This document shows positions 15,017 through 21,773 of a DNA stretch of 21,908 nt, one piece after another (position 1 is the stretch's first letter; the number at the start of each line of letters is the position of its first letter). The notes beneath the pieces were generated by a model. That model ran no database searches, was not told where the DNA came from, and worked only from the letters and a program-made list of their open reading frames with translations. The DNA lies in contig PIYJ01000049.1 in NCBI GenBank assembly GCA_003601725.1, positions 1-21,908 of the forward strand, given 5' to 3'. The stretch comes from Candidatus Bathyarchaeota archaeon (lineage in GTDB: Archaea > Thermoproteota > Bathyarchaeia > Bathyarchaeales > DTEX01). The translations under genes were made by a program, and so were the position numbers.

Positions 15017-15080
15017 TTTTCACCAAATCTAGCCAGATACACGCTAATTAATATATTTTATATTTTATTTCGTTTCTAAT

Positions 15081-15100
15081 AATTCAATTGTTGAATTGAA
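15081..15100. promoter_or_regulatory. Inverted repeat abutting a start codon
   Basis: AATTCAA-TTG-TTGAATT (15081-15097) and, in a shifted register, TTCAATT-GTTG-AATTGAA (15083-15100) end directly at ATG 15101. The AT-rich DNA just upstream could hold divergent TATA boxes. The placement fits an operator overlapping the start of a leaderless or short-leader transcript. Confidence 0.35.
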
Positions 15101-15496
15101 ATGCCCTCGGAGAAGGGGAAGATTCTCACGGTAAGCTTCCTTCTAAGCGTCTGTCTCTCTCATCTAATGGTTAGGCTCTACTTGGATTTGGAGAATGTTG
15201 GGGGAGCAGTCTTTACGGCCTTTTATTTAAATTTTTTGGCAGGTGCAGTAATTAGGAGCATGAACCTCATATTGATCAATATGCTCCTCAGCTTTTTATT
15301 GGTTATGCCAATAAGTATTGCAGTGATAATGATGATCTTAGCGAGAATTCTGGTGGAAGCCCCATACCTATCTTTTCTTGAGTTGGCCACATTCACTTTT
15401 CTTGGAAAGACATATAGTATGCTATTTTTTGTTATCTTACCAGTCAGCCTTTTTTCAAGCTTTTTAGGAGCGCTAATCATAGAATTCCTATCCTAG
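15101..15496 (+). CDS. Polytopic membrane protein, unknown
   Basis: A 131-residue, very hydrophobic protein with about four membrane spans (roughly 8-27, 33-52, 55-86, 106-129). No catalytic motif or known family is recognised. Charged residues are few and sit in the short loops. A strong AT-rich region and an inverted repeat immediately precede the ATG. It is divergent from the 158-aa anchored protein and could be functionally paired with it, but nothing in the sequence shows this. Confidence 0.6.
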   Translation: MPSEKGKILTVSFLLSVCLSHLMVRLYLDLENVGGAVFTAFYLNFLAGAVIRSMNLILINMLLSFLLVMPISIAVIMMILARILVEAPYLSFLELATFTFLGKTYSMLFFVILPVSLFSSFLGALIIEFLS

Positions 15497-15616
15497 CCTT
15501 TAAGATGAAACCTTTTATTACATTATATACATGATGGAGGAGGATTATGTTAGAAGTTGTAGCGCTATGAAGGGGATAAGAGCTAAAGATATTAAGGTGG
15601 AGAAGAAAACTGAGGA

Positions 15617-15910
15617 TTGTTTACAGGTGGCAAACCTGTTGAGGTAAAGATTCTGGCTGACGAAACTATGGTCTCAAAGGATTTCAGGATTGGAATCGTT
15701 ACTTTTCCTCCGGGAACTAGAAACCTGATCCACATCCATGACAACGAGCAAATACTTTACGTATTACAGGGAAAAGGGATAGTGGCAACCGATAATGAAG
15801 AGGTCGTTGTTAATGAAGGCGATGTCATAATCATACCGGCTGGAGAGAAACACTGGCACGGCGCAACAGAAGACGCTGGTACACTCTCAATCTTCTATCA
15901 AACCCCTTAA
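15617..15910 (+). CDS. Small cupin-domain protein, apparently 5'-frameshifted
   Basis: The 97-residue frame from TTG 15617 contains a complete single cupin barrel. Motif 1 is GTRNLIHIHDNEQ followed by ILYVLQGKG, and motif 2 is GDVIIIPAGEKHWHG. The His residues would bind a metal ion. The exact substrate is unknown. Homologues usually begin with a segment like MKxxRAKDI. Precisely such a segment (MKGIRAKDIKVEKKTED) is encoded from ATG 15567, but in another frame. One missing base near 15615 would join the two into a protein of about 114 residues. TTG 15617 also lacks a convincing ribosome-binding site. The gene may therefore be recently broken, contain a sequencing error, or really be shortened. 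The barrel itself is intact. Confidence 0.7.
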   Translation: MFTGGKPVEVKILADETMVSKDFRIGIVTFPPGTRNLIHIHDNEQILYVLQGKGIVATDNEEVVVNEGDVIIIPAGEKHWHGATEDAGTLSIFYQTP

Positions 15911-16039
15911 GAAAATCAGAGAGTATACTGCGTAGGGCCGTCTTCAACCGAAACAAGTTATTGATCATACTTAATCACAATGTTTTATCGAATTCTTCCT
16001 CTGAATTGCCGAAATAATCAATGTCTCTTCTTAAAATTT

Positions 16040-16116
16040 TTCGTCATTTTCCTTCATATATTTAATCTTCCGCTAGAGAAGCATTTTAAATGGCAGAAAT
16101 CAAGTTAAATGACGAA
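16040..16116. repeat. 10-bp perfect inverted repeat near the island's right end
   Basis: TTCGTCATTT at 16040-16049 is the reverse complement of AAATGACGAA at 16107-16116, with 57 nt between. It lies 50 nt inside the right att-like repeat. A recombinase arm site or regulatory stem is possible. Confidence 0.3.
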
Positions 16117-16165
16117 TGAAAAATCAGATGTATACAGTCTTTTTGGAAAACTGAAAACAATACAA

Positions 16166-16181
16166 ATTTGGAGCCCCGGGC
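16166..16181 (+). repeat. Right att-like direct repeat (tRNA-Thr 3' end)
   Basis: ATTTGGAGCCCCGGGC is identical to 5718-5733. On the tRNA strand it includes the last two bases of the T stem, the 3' acceptor strand, U73 and CCA, plus three downstream bases. Confidence 0.7.
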
Positions 16182-16246
16182 GGGATTTGAACCCGCGGCC
16201 TGCGGCTTACGAGGCCGCTGCTATGACCGAGCTTAGCTACCGGGGC
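16169..16246 (-). tRNA. tRNA-Thr (anticodon CGT)
   Basis: Read on the minus strand, a full cloverleaf forms. The acceptor GCCCCGG pairs perfectly with CCGGGGC, the D stem is GCTA/TAGC, and the anticodon stem is GCGGC/GCCGC with loop CTCGTAA giving anticodon CGT. The variable loop is AGGCC, and the T arm is GCGGG-TTCAAAT-CCCGC. The discriminator is U, as in archaeal tRNA-Thr, and CCA is encoded. The mature part is 75 nt plus CCA, without an intron. A TATA-like stretch lies about 25 nt upstream near 16264-16279. It decodes ACG. Its 3' end is duplicated at 5718-5733. Confidence 0.96.
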
Positions 16247-16320
16247 TTATTTGTCTCTTGTCTCTTATTTCTAAAGTTTCTAAAATATGTTAATCTTTCT
16301 TTGGCTTGGATTGTAAAGGC

Positions 16321-17265
16321 TTAAATGATCTTTTTCTGGTATATCTGTGTCTTTTTGACTATTTTGAATCCTATCTTTTCGTAGAGCTTTATCGCCTTTG
16401 TGGGGTTTTCGTCGTCCACATAGAGTAAAGCATTTTCTAATCCCTTGTTTTTCAGTTCCTTCAGTCCTTTCAGCATCAGTGCCGTTCCTATTCCTCTTCT
16501 GCGGAAGGGCTTGAGTACGCCTATGTCGTTTATCCATCCGCTTAACGTCTCTTTTTCTCGGTTGTATTTCTCGTCTATTCCTATGCTTATATAGCCGACT
16601 GATTTGCCTTCTAACTCGGCGAAAAAGTATGCTTGCCACTGAAGCCAAGGATTCTCCAGAAGCCAATGGCGTGTTTCCTCTATTTGGGATGGTCTATAGT
16701 TGAAGTGTTCTTTGAAGCATTCGTTTTCAAGATTATTAAGTAGAATTATGTCTTCTTCAGACGTTACATCTAGCTTTCGCATATCTACTTCTCGGTTCTC
16801 ACCTATGTTGAATGGAATCTTATCTAAACTCATCTTCATGAAGCTCGAAGAACGAATAAGTCTAAACCCTAAATCTTCGAATAGGCGAATGCATACTTCA
16901 CGGGTTGAATCTAAAGCGGTTTCAGCGATCTCCATACCTCGCTCCTTTAAACTCTCAATTGCTTTTTGAGCGAGTGCTTTTCCGACGCCGCGTCTCCGAT
17001 ATTCGGGGAGAACGCCAAGCCACGATATGAAGCCTTTCTTTTCCTTCCGAAACTTATCCACGTACGCATTCACTATCCCAGCGGGTTTACCGTCTAATTC
17101 AGCGATGAACATCCCGGAAGAATCGAAAGTCGGGGATTTCTCCAACTTTTGCATCTCTTCGACTGAAAGGCTTCTGAAATCCTCGTAATCTCTATATGCT
17201 CCGCTAGCAATGTACGCCCAGATCGCCTCATCTCTGCCTACAACAAAGGTTCTAATTTTAAGCAT
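16321..17265 (-). CDS. Tandem GNAT-family N-acetyltransferase
   Basis: The protein carries two acetyl-CoA-binding GNAT domains. The first has VLPEYRRRGVGKAL and the second VLKPFRRRGIGTAL, both matching the Q/RxxGxG/A pyrophosphate-binding motif. Each is followed by the usual helix and the LYEKIGF or LFEDLGF strand motif. Tandem GNATs are found in mycothiol-synthase-like and many unassigned acetyltransferases, and the acceptor substrate here is unknown. I choose ATG 17265 (MLKIRTFVV). The frame extends to TTG 17298, but those 11 extra residues lack a ribosome-binding site and are not domain-like. The gene is divergent from the thiL gene, with a short AT-rich shared promoter region. Confidence 0.85.
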   Translation of the reverse strand: MLKIRTFVVGRDEAIWAYIASGAYRDYEDFRSLSVEEMQKLEKSPTFDSSGMFIAELDGKPAGIVNAYVDKFRKEKKGFISWLGVLPEYRRRGVGKALAQKAIESLKERGMEIAETALDSTREVCIRLFEDLGFRLIRSSSFMKMSLDKIPFNIGENREVDMRKLDVTSEEDIILLNNLENECFKEHFNYRPSQIEETRHWLLENPWLQWQAYFFAELEGKSVGYISIGIDEKYNREKETLSGWINDIGVLKPFRRRGIGTALMLKGLKELKNKGLENALLYVDDENPTKAIKLYEKIGFKIVKKTQIYQKKII

Positions 17266-17352
17266 GAAGACGAAACCATCCTTGATATGAACTGACAAAT
17301 CAAAATTTAATCATTACTTCTTCTAATACTATTAGATATGAAGGTGCCGTGA

Positions 17353-18342
17353 TTGGCGAGTTTAGAATCGTTGGGAGAGAAGAAGATAATTCAGATAATT
17401 CAGGAACAACTGGATGTTATGCCCAGCCTTGTGTTGGGCTTCAAGGATGATGTTTCCGCTATCAGCATTGACGGGGACCGCTTGGCCGTTTTAAAGACCG
17501 ACATGCTGGTTGGGGAGACTGATGTGCCGCCGGGCATGAGCTTAAAGCAAGCGGCCAGAAAAGCCGTCGTCATGAACGTAAGCGACTTTGCCGCCAAGGG
17601 AGTCACCCCTCTCGTCATGCTTGTTTCTTTAGGATTGCCAAGGGACTTCAAAGAAGACGATGTGAAGGAGACAGGAGCGGGTTTGAATGAGGGAGCCAGA
17701 GAATACGGCGTCTACGTAATTGGGGGAGATACAAACGAAGCGTCAGATCTAATAATTAGCTGTTTCCTTTTGGGGTTCAGCAAAAAAGAAAGATTGGTTA
17801 GTCGATGCGGTGCTAGACCTGGAGACATCGTAGCGGTCACTGGTGAATTTGGGAAGACCGCTGCGGGACTAAAGATTCTTCTCGAAGGATTATCTGCTCC
17901 CAAAAAAATTGAAAAAAAATTAAAAGAAGCAGTACTGTTGCCGAAGGCAAGACTGAAGGAGGGGCTTGCTCTTTCCGGAACCGGGGGACTTACCGCTTCG
18001 ATAGATTCAAGCGACGGATTGGCTTGGAGCCTCTATGAACTGTCTGACGCAAGCAATGTCGGCTTCATAATTAACCGTGTACCCGTGGCGAAGGAAGCTG
18101 TGGAATTTGCGAGGATACATAACCTTGACCCTTGGGAGCTAAGTCTCTATGGAGGAGAAGAATATGAACTTATCGTCACAGTTAAACCTGAACTTTGGGA
18201 AAAAACAAAGAGGGAAATTGAAAGATCCGGTGGGGCCTTAATGAAGATTGGAGTTGCCACAGAGGAAAGAAGGATTAGGCTACAAGTAGACGGAGAGACG
18301 AGAATCATAAAGCGCAAGGGTTGGGAGCATTTTAAAATGTGA
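17353..18342 (+). CDS. thiL: Thiamine-monophosphate kinase
   Basis: This enzyme phosphorylates thiamine monophosphate to the active cofactor thiamine diphosphate. The 329-residue chain has the AIRS-kinase fold with N-terminal LGEKKIIQII, metal/ATP-binding GFKDDVSAI and KTDMLVGETDVPPGMS. MNVSDFAAKGVTP and GGDTNEAS follow, and SSDGLAWSL lies towards the C-domain. These are diagnostic for ThiL. The TTG start at 17353 fits family length and has GGTG eight nt upstream. The sugar kinase gene follows 88 nt later, so co-transcription is uncertain. Confidence 0.93.
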   Translation: MASLESLGEKKIIQIIQEQLDVMPSLVLGFKDDVSAISIDGDRLAVLKTDMLVGETDVPPGMSLKQAARKAVVMNVSDFAAKGVTPLVMLVSLGLPRDFKEDDVKETGAGLNEGAREYGVYVIGGDTNEASDLIISCFLLGFSKKERLVSRCGARPGDIVAVTGEFGKTAAGLKILLEGLSAPKKIEKKLKEAVLLPKARLKEGLALSGTGGLTASIDSSDGLAWSLYELSDASNVGFIINRVPVAKEAVEFARIHNLDPWELSLYGGEEYELIVTVKPELWEKTKREIERSGGALMKIGVATEERRIRLQVDGETRIIKRKGWEHFKM

Positions 18343-18430
18343 AAAAATAAAAAGGTAAAAGACGGTTCTTTCTGTTCTCCCAGAAATTTTAAGAACTTTC
18401 TGATTGTAAGAATCCATTAGGTGAAGATGA

Positions 18431-19393
18431 ATGTTAGATGTTGTAACCATGGGGGAAGTTATGGTTCAGTTTAATGCCTGCACAAATGGACCTTTAAGGC
18501 ATGTAGTCTACTTTGAGAAGCACGCGGCTGGAGCAGAGGCAAACTTTGCTATAGGGATGAGCAGGCTGGGGTTTAAGGCAGGCTTCATCACGCGGGTAAG
18601 CAATGATGAATTCGGCAAGTATGTTCTTAACCTATTAAGAAGCGAGGGGCTAGACGTTTCCAGAGTTAAGGTTGATCCAGAAGCACGGAACGGCATCTAC
18701 TTCATACAGAGAAATTATCCGATACCGGGTAGAAGCAGCGTAATATATTATAGAAGAGGATCAGCAGCCAGCAGGATCTCAGTGGATGACGTTGACCCAG
18801 ATTACATAAGACAGGCGAAGCTATTCCATTTAACCGGGATAACTCCCGCTCTGAGCGGGAGCTGCCGAGAGGCAAGTTTGAAGGCGTTAGAGATAGCTTC
18901 TCAGTCCGGCGTCAAAATCTCGATAGACACAAACATTAGGTTGGGGTTATGGAGCAAGGAGAAGGCGAAAAGGACGTTGATCCCTATGCTTAGGAAGGCA
19001 AACATCGTGCTTATTGAACCTCAAGACGCAGAGATACTATTTGGAAAAAGAGAACCCAGAAAGATTGCAGAGGAGATCCTTTCAATGGGAGTTGAGACAG
19101 TGGCAGTTAAGCTAGGTGCAGAAGGAGCAGCGGCTTACACCCGAAGTGAAGAAGCAAAAAAGCCGGCGTATAAGGTTCCGATCGTTGATGTGATTGGAGC
19201 TGGAGATGCCTTCGCCGCCGGGTTCATCTCAAGTTTGATGCGGGGAAGATCCCTTGAAGAGGCTCTTGAGATTGGAAATGCCGCTGGAGCTTTAGTCGTG
19301 ACTGTGAAGGGAGACTTTGAGAATATGCCCTCTGAGGAGGATCTTGAAAAGTTTCTTGCTGCTCAGAGAAAGGAAACAGTGATCTTAAGGTAA
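18431..19393 (+). CDS. kdgK: PfkB-family sugar kinase, likely 2-keto-3-deoxygluconate kinase
   Basis: The 320-residue kinase matches the Sulfolobus-type KDG kinase closely in layout: GEVMVQFNA, then GPLRHVVYFEKHAAGAEANFA, and FIQRNYPIPGRSSVIYYRRGSAASR for substrate contacts. DTNIRLGLW follows, and the PfkB signature GAGDAFAAGF with catalytic Asp259 is near the end. It would phosphorylate KDG, and perhaps KDGal, to KDPG in the semi-phosphorylative Entner-Doudoroff pathway. The ATG at 18431 is preceded by AGGTGA at a good distance. The specificity is inferred from similarity I recall; a related ribokinase-family substrate cannot be excluded. Confidence 0.85.
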   Translation: MLDVVTMGEVMVQFNACTNGPLRHVVYFEKHAAGAEANFAIGMSRLGFKAGFITRVSNDEFGKYVLNLLRSEGLDVSRVKVDPEARNGIYFIQRNYPIPGRSSVIYYRRGSAASRISVDDVDPDYIRQAKLFHLTGITPALSGSCREASLKALEIASQSGVKISIDTNIRLGLWSKEKAKRTLIPMLRKANIVLIEPQDAEILFGKREPRKIAEEILSMGVETVAVKLGAEGAAAYTRSEEAKKPAYKVPIVDVIGAGDAFAAGFISSLMRGRSLEEALEIGNAAGALVVTVKGDFENMPSEEDLEKFLAAQRKETVILR

Positions 19394-19485
19394 CATCTTT
19401 TATTCTTCAGTAACAATTGTATATCAAGCAAGCTAAAGTTTATTTCTAACCATTGGAATTCTCCATTGTCCCGGAGGAAAAATCG

Positions 19486-20373
19486 TTGAAGATCGTAGGA
19501 GGCCCAAGTTCCAAGGAATTAGCCAGAAAAGTCAGTGCATTATTGAATGCTCCGTTAGCTTTAACGAAGACTAAAAGATTCCCCGATGGCGAATTTTACT
19601 TCAAATTCGATGAGGACATCTCCTCTGAAGATGAACTGCTGATCGTTCAAAGCTTATATCCCCCTCAGGATCTCCATATACTGGAACTCTTTTTGATGCT
19701 TCACACCGCGAGGGATCTCGGAGTCAATTCAGTCAAGGTCTTTGTTCCATACCTTGCATACAGCCGACAGGACAGGAGATATCTGAAGGGGGAGTGCTTG
19801 AGCTCCGGAATGATCGCTGAGATTCTTGAGAATCTGGGGGCTGACGCTCTTTACACCGTTGATGTGCATAACAGAAGAGTACTCAGCATGTATAAGATAC
19901 CGACGTATAATCTGACAGCTTCAAGAGACTTGGCGAGATATTTCGCCTCGAGAGCCCTAGTTGATCCGATTGTCATATCTCCTGACGATGAGGAGATCGC
20001 TATTGAACGGGCAAGATACGCGGCGGAGACCATCGGCGCCGAATATGATTTTCTAGAGAAAAAGCGGGATCGACATACAGGTGAGATTGTGACCTATGAA
20101 AAACAGATGAACGTTAAGGGCAGAGACGCCATTGTAATTGATGACATAATCAGCACAGGTAAAACCGCCGCGAACGCAGTGAAGATACTTAAGAAACAGG
20201 GGGCTCAAAGAGTATTCGTAGGGGTTTCTCACGCTTTGCTCTTAGGAGAGGCTGTAAGACTCTTGAATGAAGCAGGTGCGGAGGAGATTGTTGGAACCGA
20301 CAGCGTTATGAATAAATACGCTAAGGTCTCAGTTGCGCCGATACTAGTGAAAACACTTAAGGGAAACTCGTAG
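19486..20373 (+). CDS. prs: Ribose-phosphate pyrophosphokinase (PRPP synthetase)
   Basis: This enzyme makes PRPP from ribose 5-phosphate and ATP, supplying PurF and other phosphoribosyl pathways. Key parts are RFPDGEFYFKF, YSRQDRR (ATP loop, about 92-98), VDVH with His128, KKRDRHTGEI (flexible loop, about 192-201) and the PRPP loop DDIISTGKT (about 219-227). I place the start at TTG 19486 (MKIVGG). GGAGG lies 8 nt before it, archaeal homologues begin with a similar MKIIG segment, and a TATA-like run near 19437-19447 fits a transcript start about 20 nt upstream. The frame also opens at TTG 19453, which would add 11 residues. The length of about 295 residues is normal for archaeal class enzymes. 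Confidence 0.93.
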   Translation: MKIVGGPSSKELARKVSALLNAPLALTKTKRFPDGEFYFKFDEDISSEDELLIVQSLYPPQDLHILELFLMLHTARDLGVNSVKVFVPYLAYSRQDRRYLKGECLSSGMIAEILENLGADALYTVDVHNRRVLSMYKIPTYNLTASRDLARYFASRALVDPIVISPDDEEIAIERARYAAETIGAEYDFLEKKRDRHTGEIVTYEKQMNVKGRDAIVIDDIISTGKTAANAVKILKKQGAQRVFVGVSHALLLGEAVRLLNEAGAEEIVGTDSVMNKYAKVSVAPILVKTLKGNS

Positions 20374-20424
20374 TAGTCTCTAATCAAATGATTGAGGTAA
20401 AATCCGGGAGGAGAACAATAAGGC

Positions 20425-20955
20425 ATGAAGAAGATTGAGGTTCCCACATTTAGGTTTTTAGAGGAAACAATAAAGCGAATGGATCAACCTGGGCTTTTGC
20501 TTGTCTCCGGAACTTCGAAGCAGGCTAACGTCATGACTATCGGGTGGGGGTTACCGGGGATACTTTGGGGCAGACCGTTCTTTATCGTAGCCGTTAGACC
20601 CTCAAGGTATACTTATCAATTCATAGAAGAAACAGGTGACTTCACAGTGAATGTTCCAAGAAGAGGAATGGAGGAAATAGTCAGCTATTGCGGAACTGTT
20701 TCCGGAAGGGATCATAACAAATTCAAAGAGAAGGGATTGACGCTGCTTCCTAGCGGACATGTGAAATCTCCCATGATAGAAGAATGCATAATTCATTATG
20801 AATGTAAGGTTGCCTACAAGATTAAGGTCGTCAAAGAAGATTTACCCTCGGCTATTATTTCATCTTGTTATCCACGTGGGGATTATCACACATTATACTT
20901 CGGCGAGATCATTTCAGTTCATGCTGATGAGAATTTAAATCTAGAAAAAGACTAA
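20425..20955 (+). CDS. Flavin reductase-like FMN-binding split-barrel protein
   Basis: The 176-residue protein has the flavin reductase-like split-barrel fold. Features are PGLLLVSGTSKQANVMTIGW at 22-41, PFFIVAVRPSRYTYQFIEETGDFTVNVP and the later CGTVSGRDHNKF. These match FMN-binding oxidoreductases of the archaeal flavoredoxin/flavin reductase group, cytoplasmic NAD(P)H- or ferredoxin-linked electron carriers. The exact partner is unknown. GGAGGAG precedes the ATG by about 10 nt. It follows prs by 51 nt and may share its transcript. Confidence 0.87.
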   Translation: MKKIEVPTFRFLEETIKRMDQPGLLLVSGTSKQANVMTIGWGLPGILWGRPFFIVAVRPSRYTYQFIEETGDFTVNVPRRGMEEIVSYCGTVSGRDHNKFKEKGLTLLPSGHVKSPMIEECIIHYECKVAYKIKVVKEDLPSAIISSCYPRGDYHTLYFGEIISVHADENLNLEKD

Positions 20956-20970
20956 AGATTCATTGCTCTG

Positions 20971-20987
20971 TTCCTCCCCCTTTTTTA
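20971..20987 (+). terminator. Oligo-T stretch after the flavin reductase-like gene
   Basis: TTCCTCCCCCTTTTTTA begins 15 nt after the stop codon. A pyrimidine-rich run ending in six T residues is a plausible archaeal terminator and separates this gene from the PHP-domain gene. Confidence 0.4.
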
Positions 20988-21047
20988 TCGAAGGCTGACT
21001 TGCATGCTTACTGTTTCACAGACAACGTTAGAAGGACCTAGACTCCG

Positions 21048-21728
21048 TTGATACTGAAGATAGATATGCATGTTCACACGTGGTATTCCGATTCCAGTGG
21101 ATCAGTTAGCGAAGTATTAGAAGAAGCTCAACGTAAAGGTCTAGATGGGTTAGCGATAACTGATCACAAGACGATTAGAGGCGCGATGGAAGCGCTGAGA
21201 AGACAAGACAAACTCATCATTATACCGGGTCAAGAGGTCAAGACTAAACAATGTGAGATTCTGGCTTTAGGGATAAGAAAAAGAATAGAGGATAACTTGC
21301 CGATACTGGTGGCTCTAAAGAAGATTCATGCACAGCGGGGATTAGCTATAGTGCCTCATCCAACTATCCCCTTCTTCGGCGGTCTAAAGGAGAAGGATTT
21401 GAGGGGCTTACCTATTGATGGAATAGAAGTCTTCTCGGCGATAACTCCCCTCCCAGGTTATTTCTTGAAGAAAAATTTGAGATTAGCCCGTAAACTAGGA
21501 TTGCCAATAGTAGCTGGGAGCGACTCACACTCCGCGGAGACTGTGGGAGACGCATATACAATGATTCGCTGTGAAAATAGAGATATACATGAGATTTTAC
21601 GAGCCGTCAAGCTTGGACGAACCTCTATAGGGGGAGGGCCATCTAAGCTTTCATTCAAACTGAAGGCTATGAGGGACACTATTCCCCATATCATTTATAC
21701 CCTCTTTAAAGGTCAGAAAGAAGATTAA
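21048..21728 (+). CDS. PHP-domain metal-dependent phosphoesterase
   Basis: A 226-residue hydrolase of the PHP family. Metal ligands are all visible: His8 and His10 in DMHVHTWYSDSS, Asp39-His40 in AITDHKT, Glu63 in PGQEV, His104 in VPHP, and Asp159/His161 in AGSDSH. Stand-alone PHP proteins of this size act on nucleotides, oligonucleotides or sugar phosphates, and the substrate cannot be told from sequence. The TTG start at 21048 is accepted because the next in-frame ATG falls one residue before the first catalytic His. The ribosome-binding site is weak. It is probably a single-gene transcript. Confidence 0.9.
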   Translation: MILKIDMHVHTWYSDSSGSVSEVLEEAQRKGLDGLAITDHKTIRGAMEALRRQDKLIIIPGQEVKTKQCEILALGIRKRIEDNLPILVALKKIHAQRGLAIVPHPTIPFFGGLKEKDLRGLPIDGIEVFSAITPLPGYFLKKNLRLARKLGLPIVAGSDSHSAETVGDAYTMIRCENRDIHEILRAVKLGRTSIGGGPSKLSFKLKAMRDTIPHIIYTLFKGQKED

Positions 21729-21773
21729 TTCCTAGTTTAAAATCATCATGTTTGGCTTTCTCAATTGATATTT

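Larger units (their letters stand above)
5718..16181. mobile_element. Putative tRNA-Thr-integrated genomic island (about 10.4 kb)
   Basis: The interval is bounded by a 16-bp direct repeat. The right copy is the 3' end of an intact tRNA gene on the minus strand, and the left copy lies on the 3' side of that tRNA, as expected when an element recombines into a tRNA 3' end and restores the gene. The cargo is a GH3 glycosidase, a complete ABC importer, two unknown membrane proteins and a cupin. No integrase, replication gene or plasmid/virus gene is recognisable. An ancient, decayed or trans-mobilised island is therefore inferred. A chance match or a stray tRNA fragment remains possible. Confidence 0.5.

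Noticed and set aside
15911..16165. Possible integrase remnant beside the tRNA
   Set aside because: On the reverse strand only short broken frames (for example RRDIDYFGNSEEEFDKTL) are found; none shows recombinase residues, so I do not call it.
16109..16324. 71-codon plus-strand frame overlapping the tRNA gene
   Set aside because: The middle (RDLNPRPAAYEAAAMTELSYRG) is the well-known spurious translation of an antisense tRNA; the frame has no coding support on either side.
16280..16666. 128-codon minus-strand frame overlapping the GNAT gene
   Set aside because: It is a shadow of the acetyltransferase gene in another frame; composition is extremely rich in Arg and Lys and no motif is seen.
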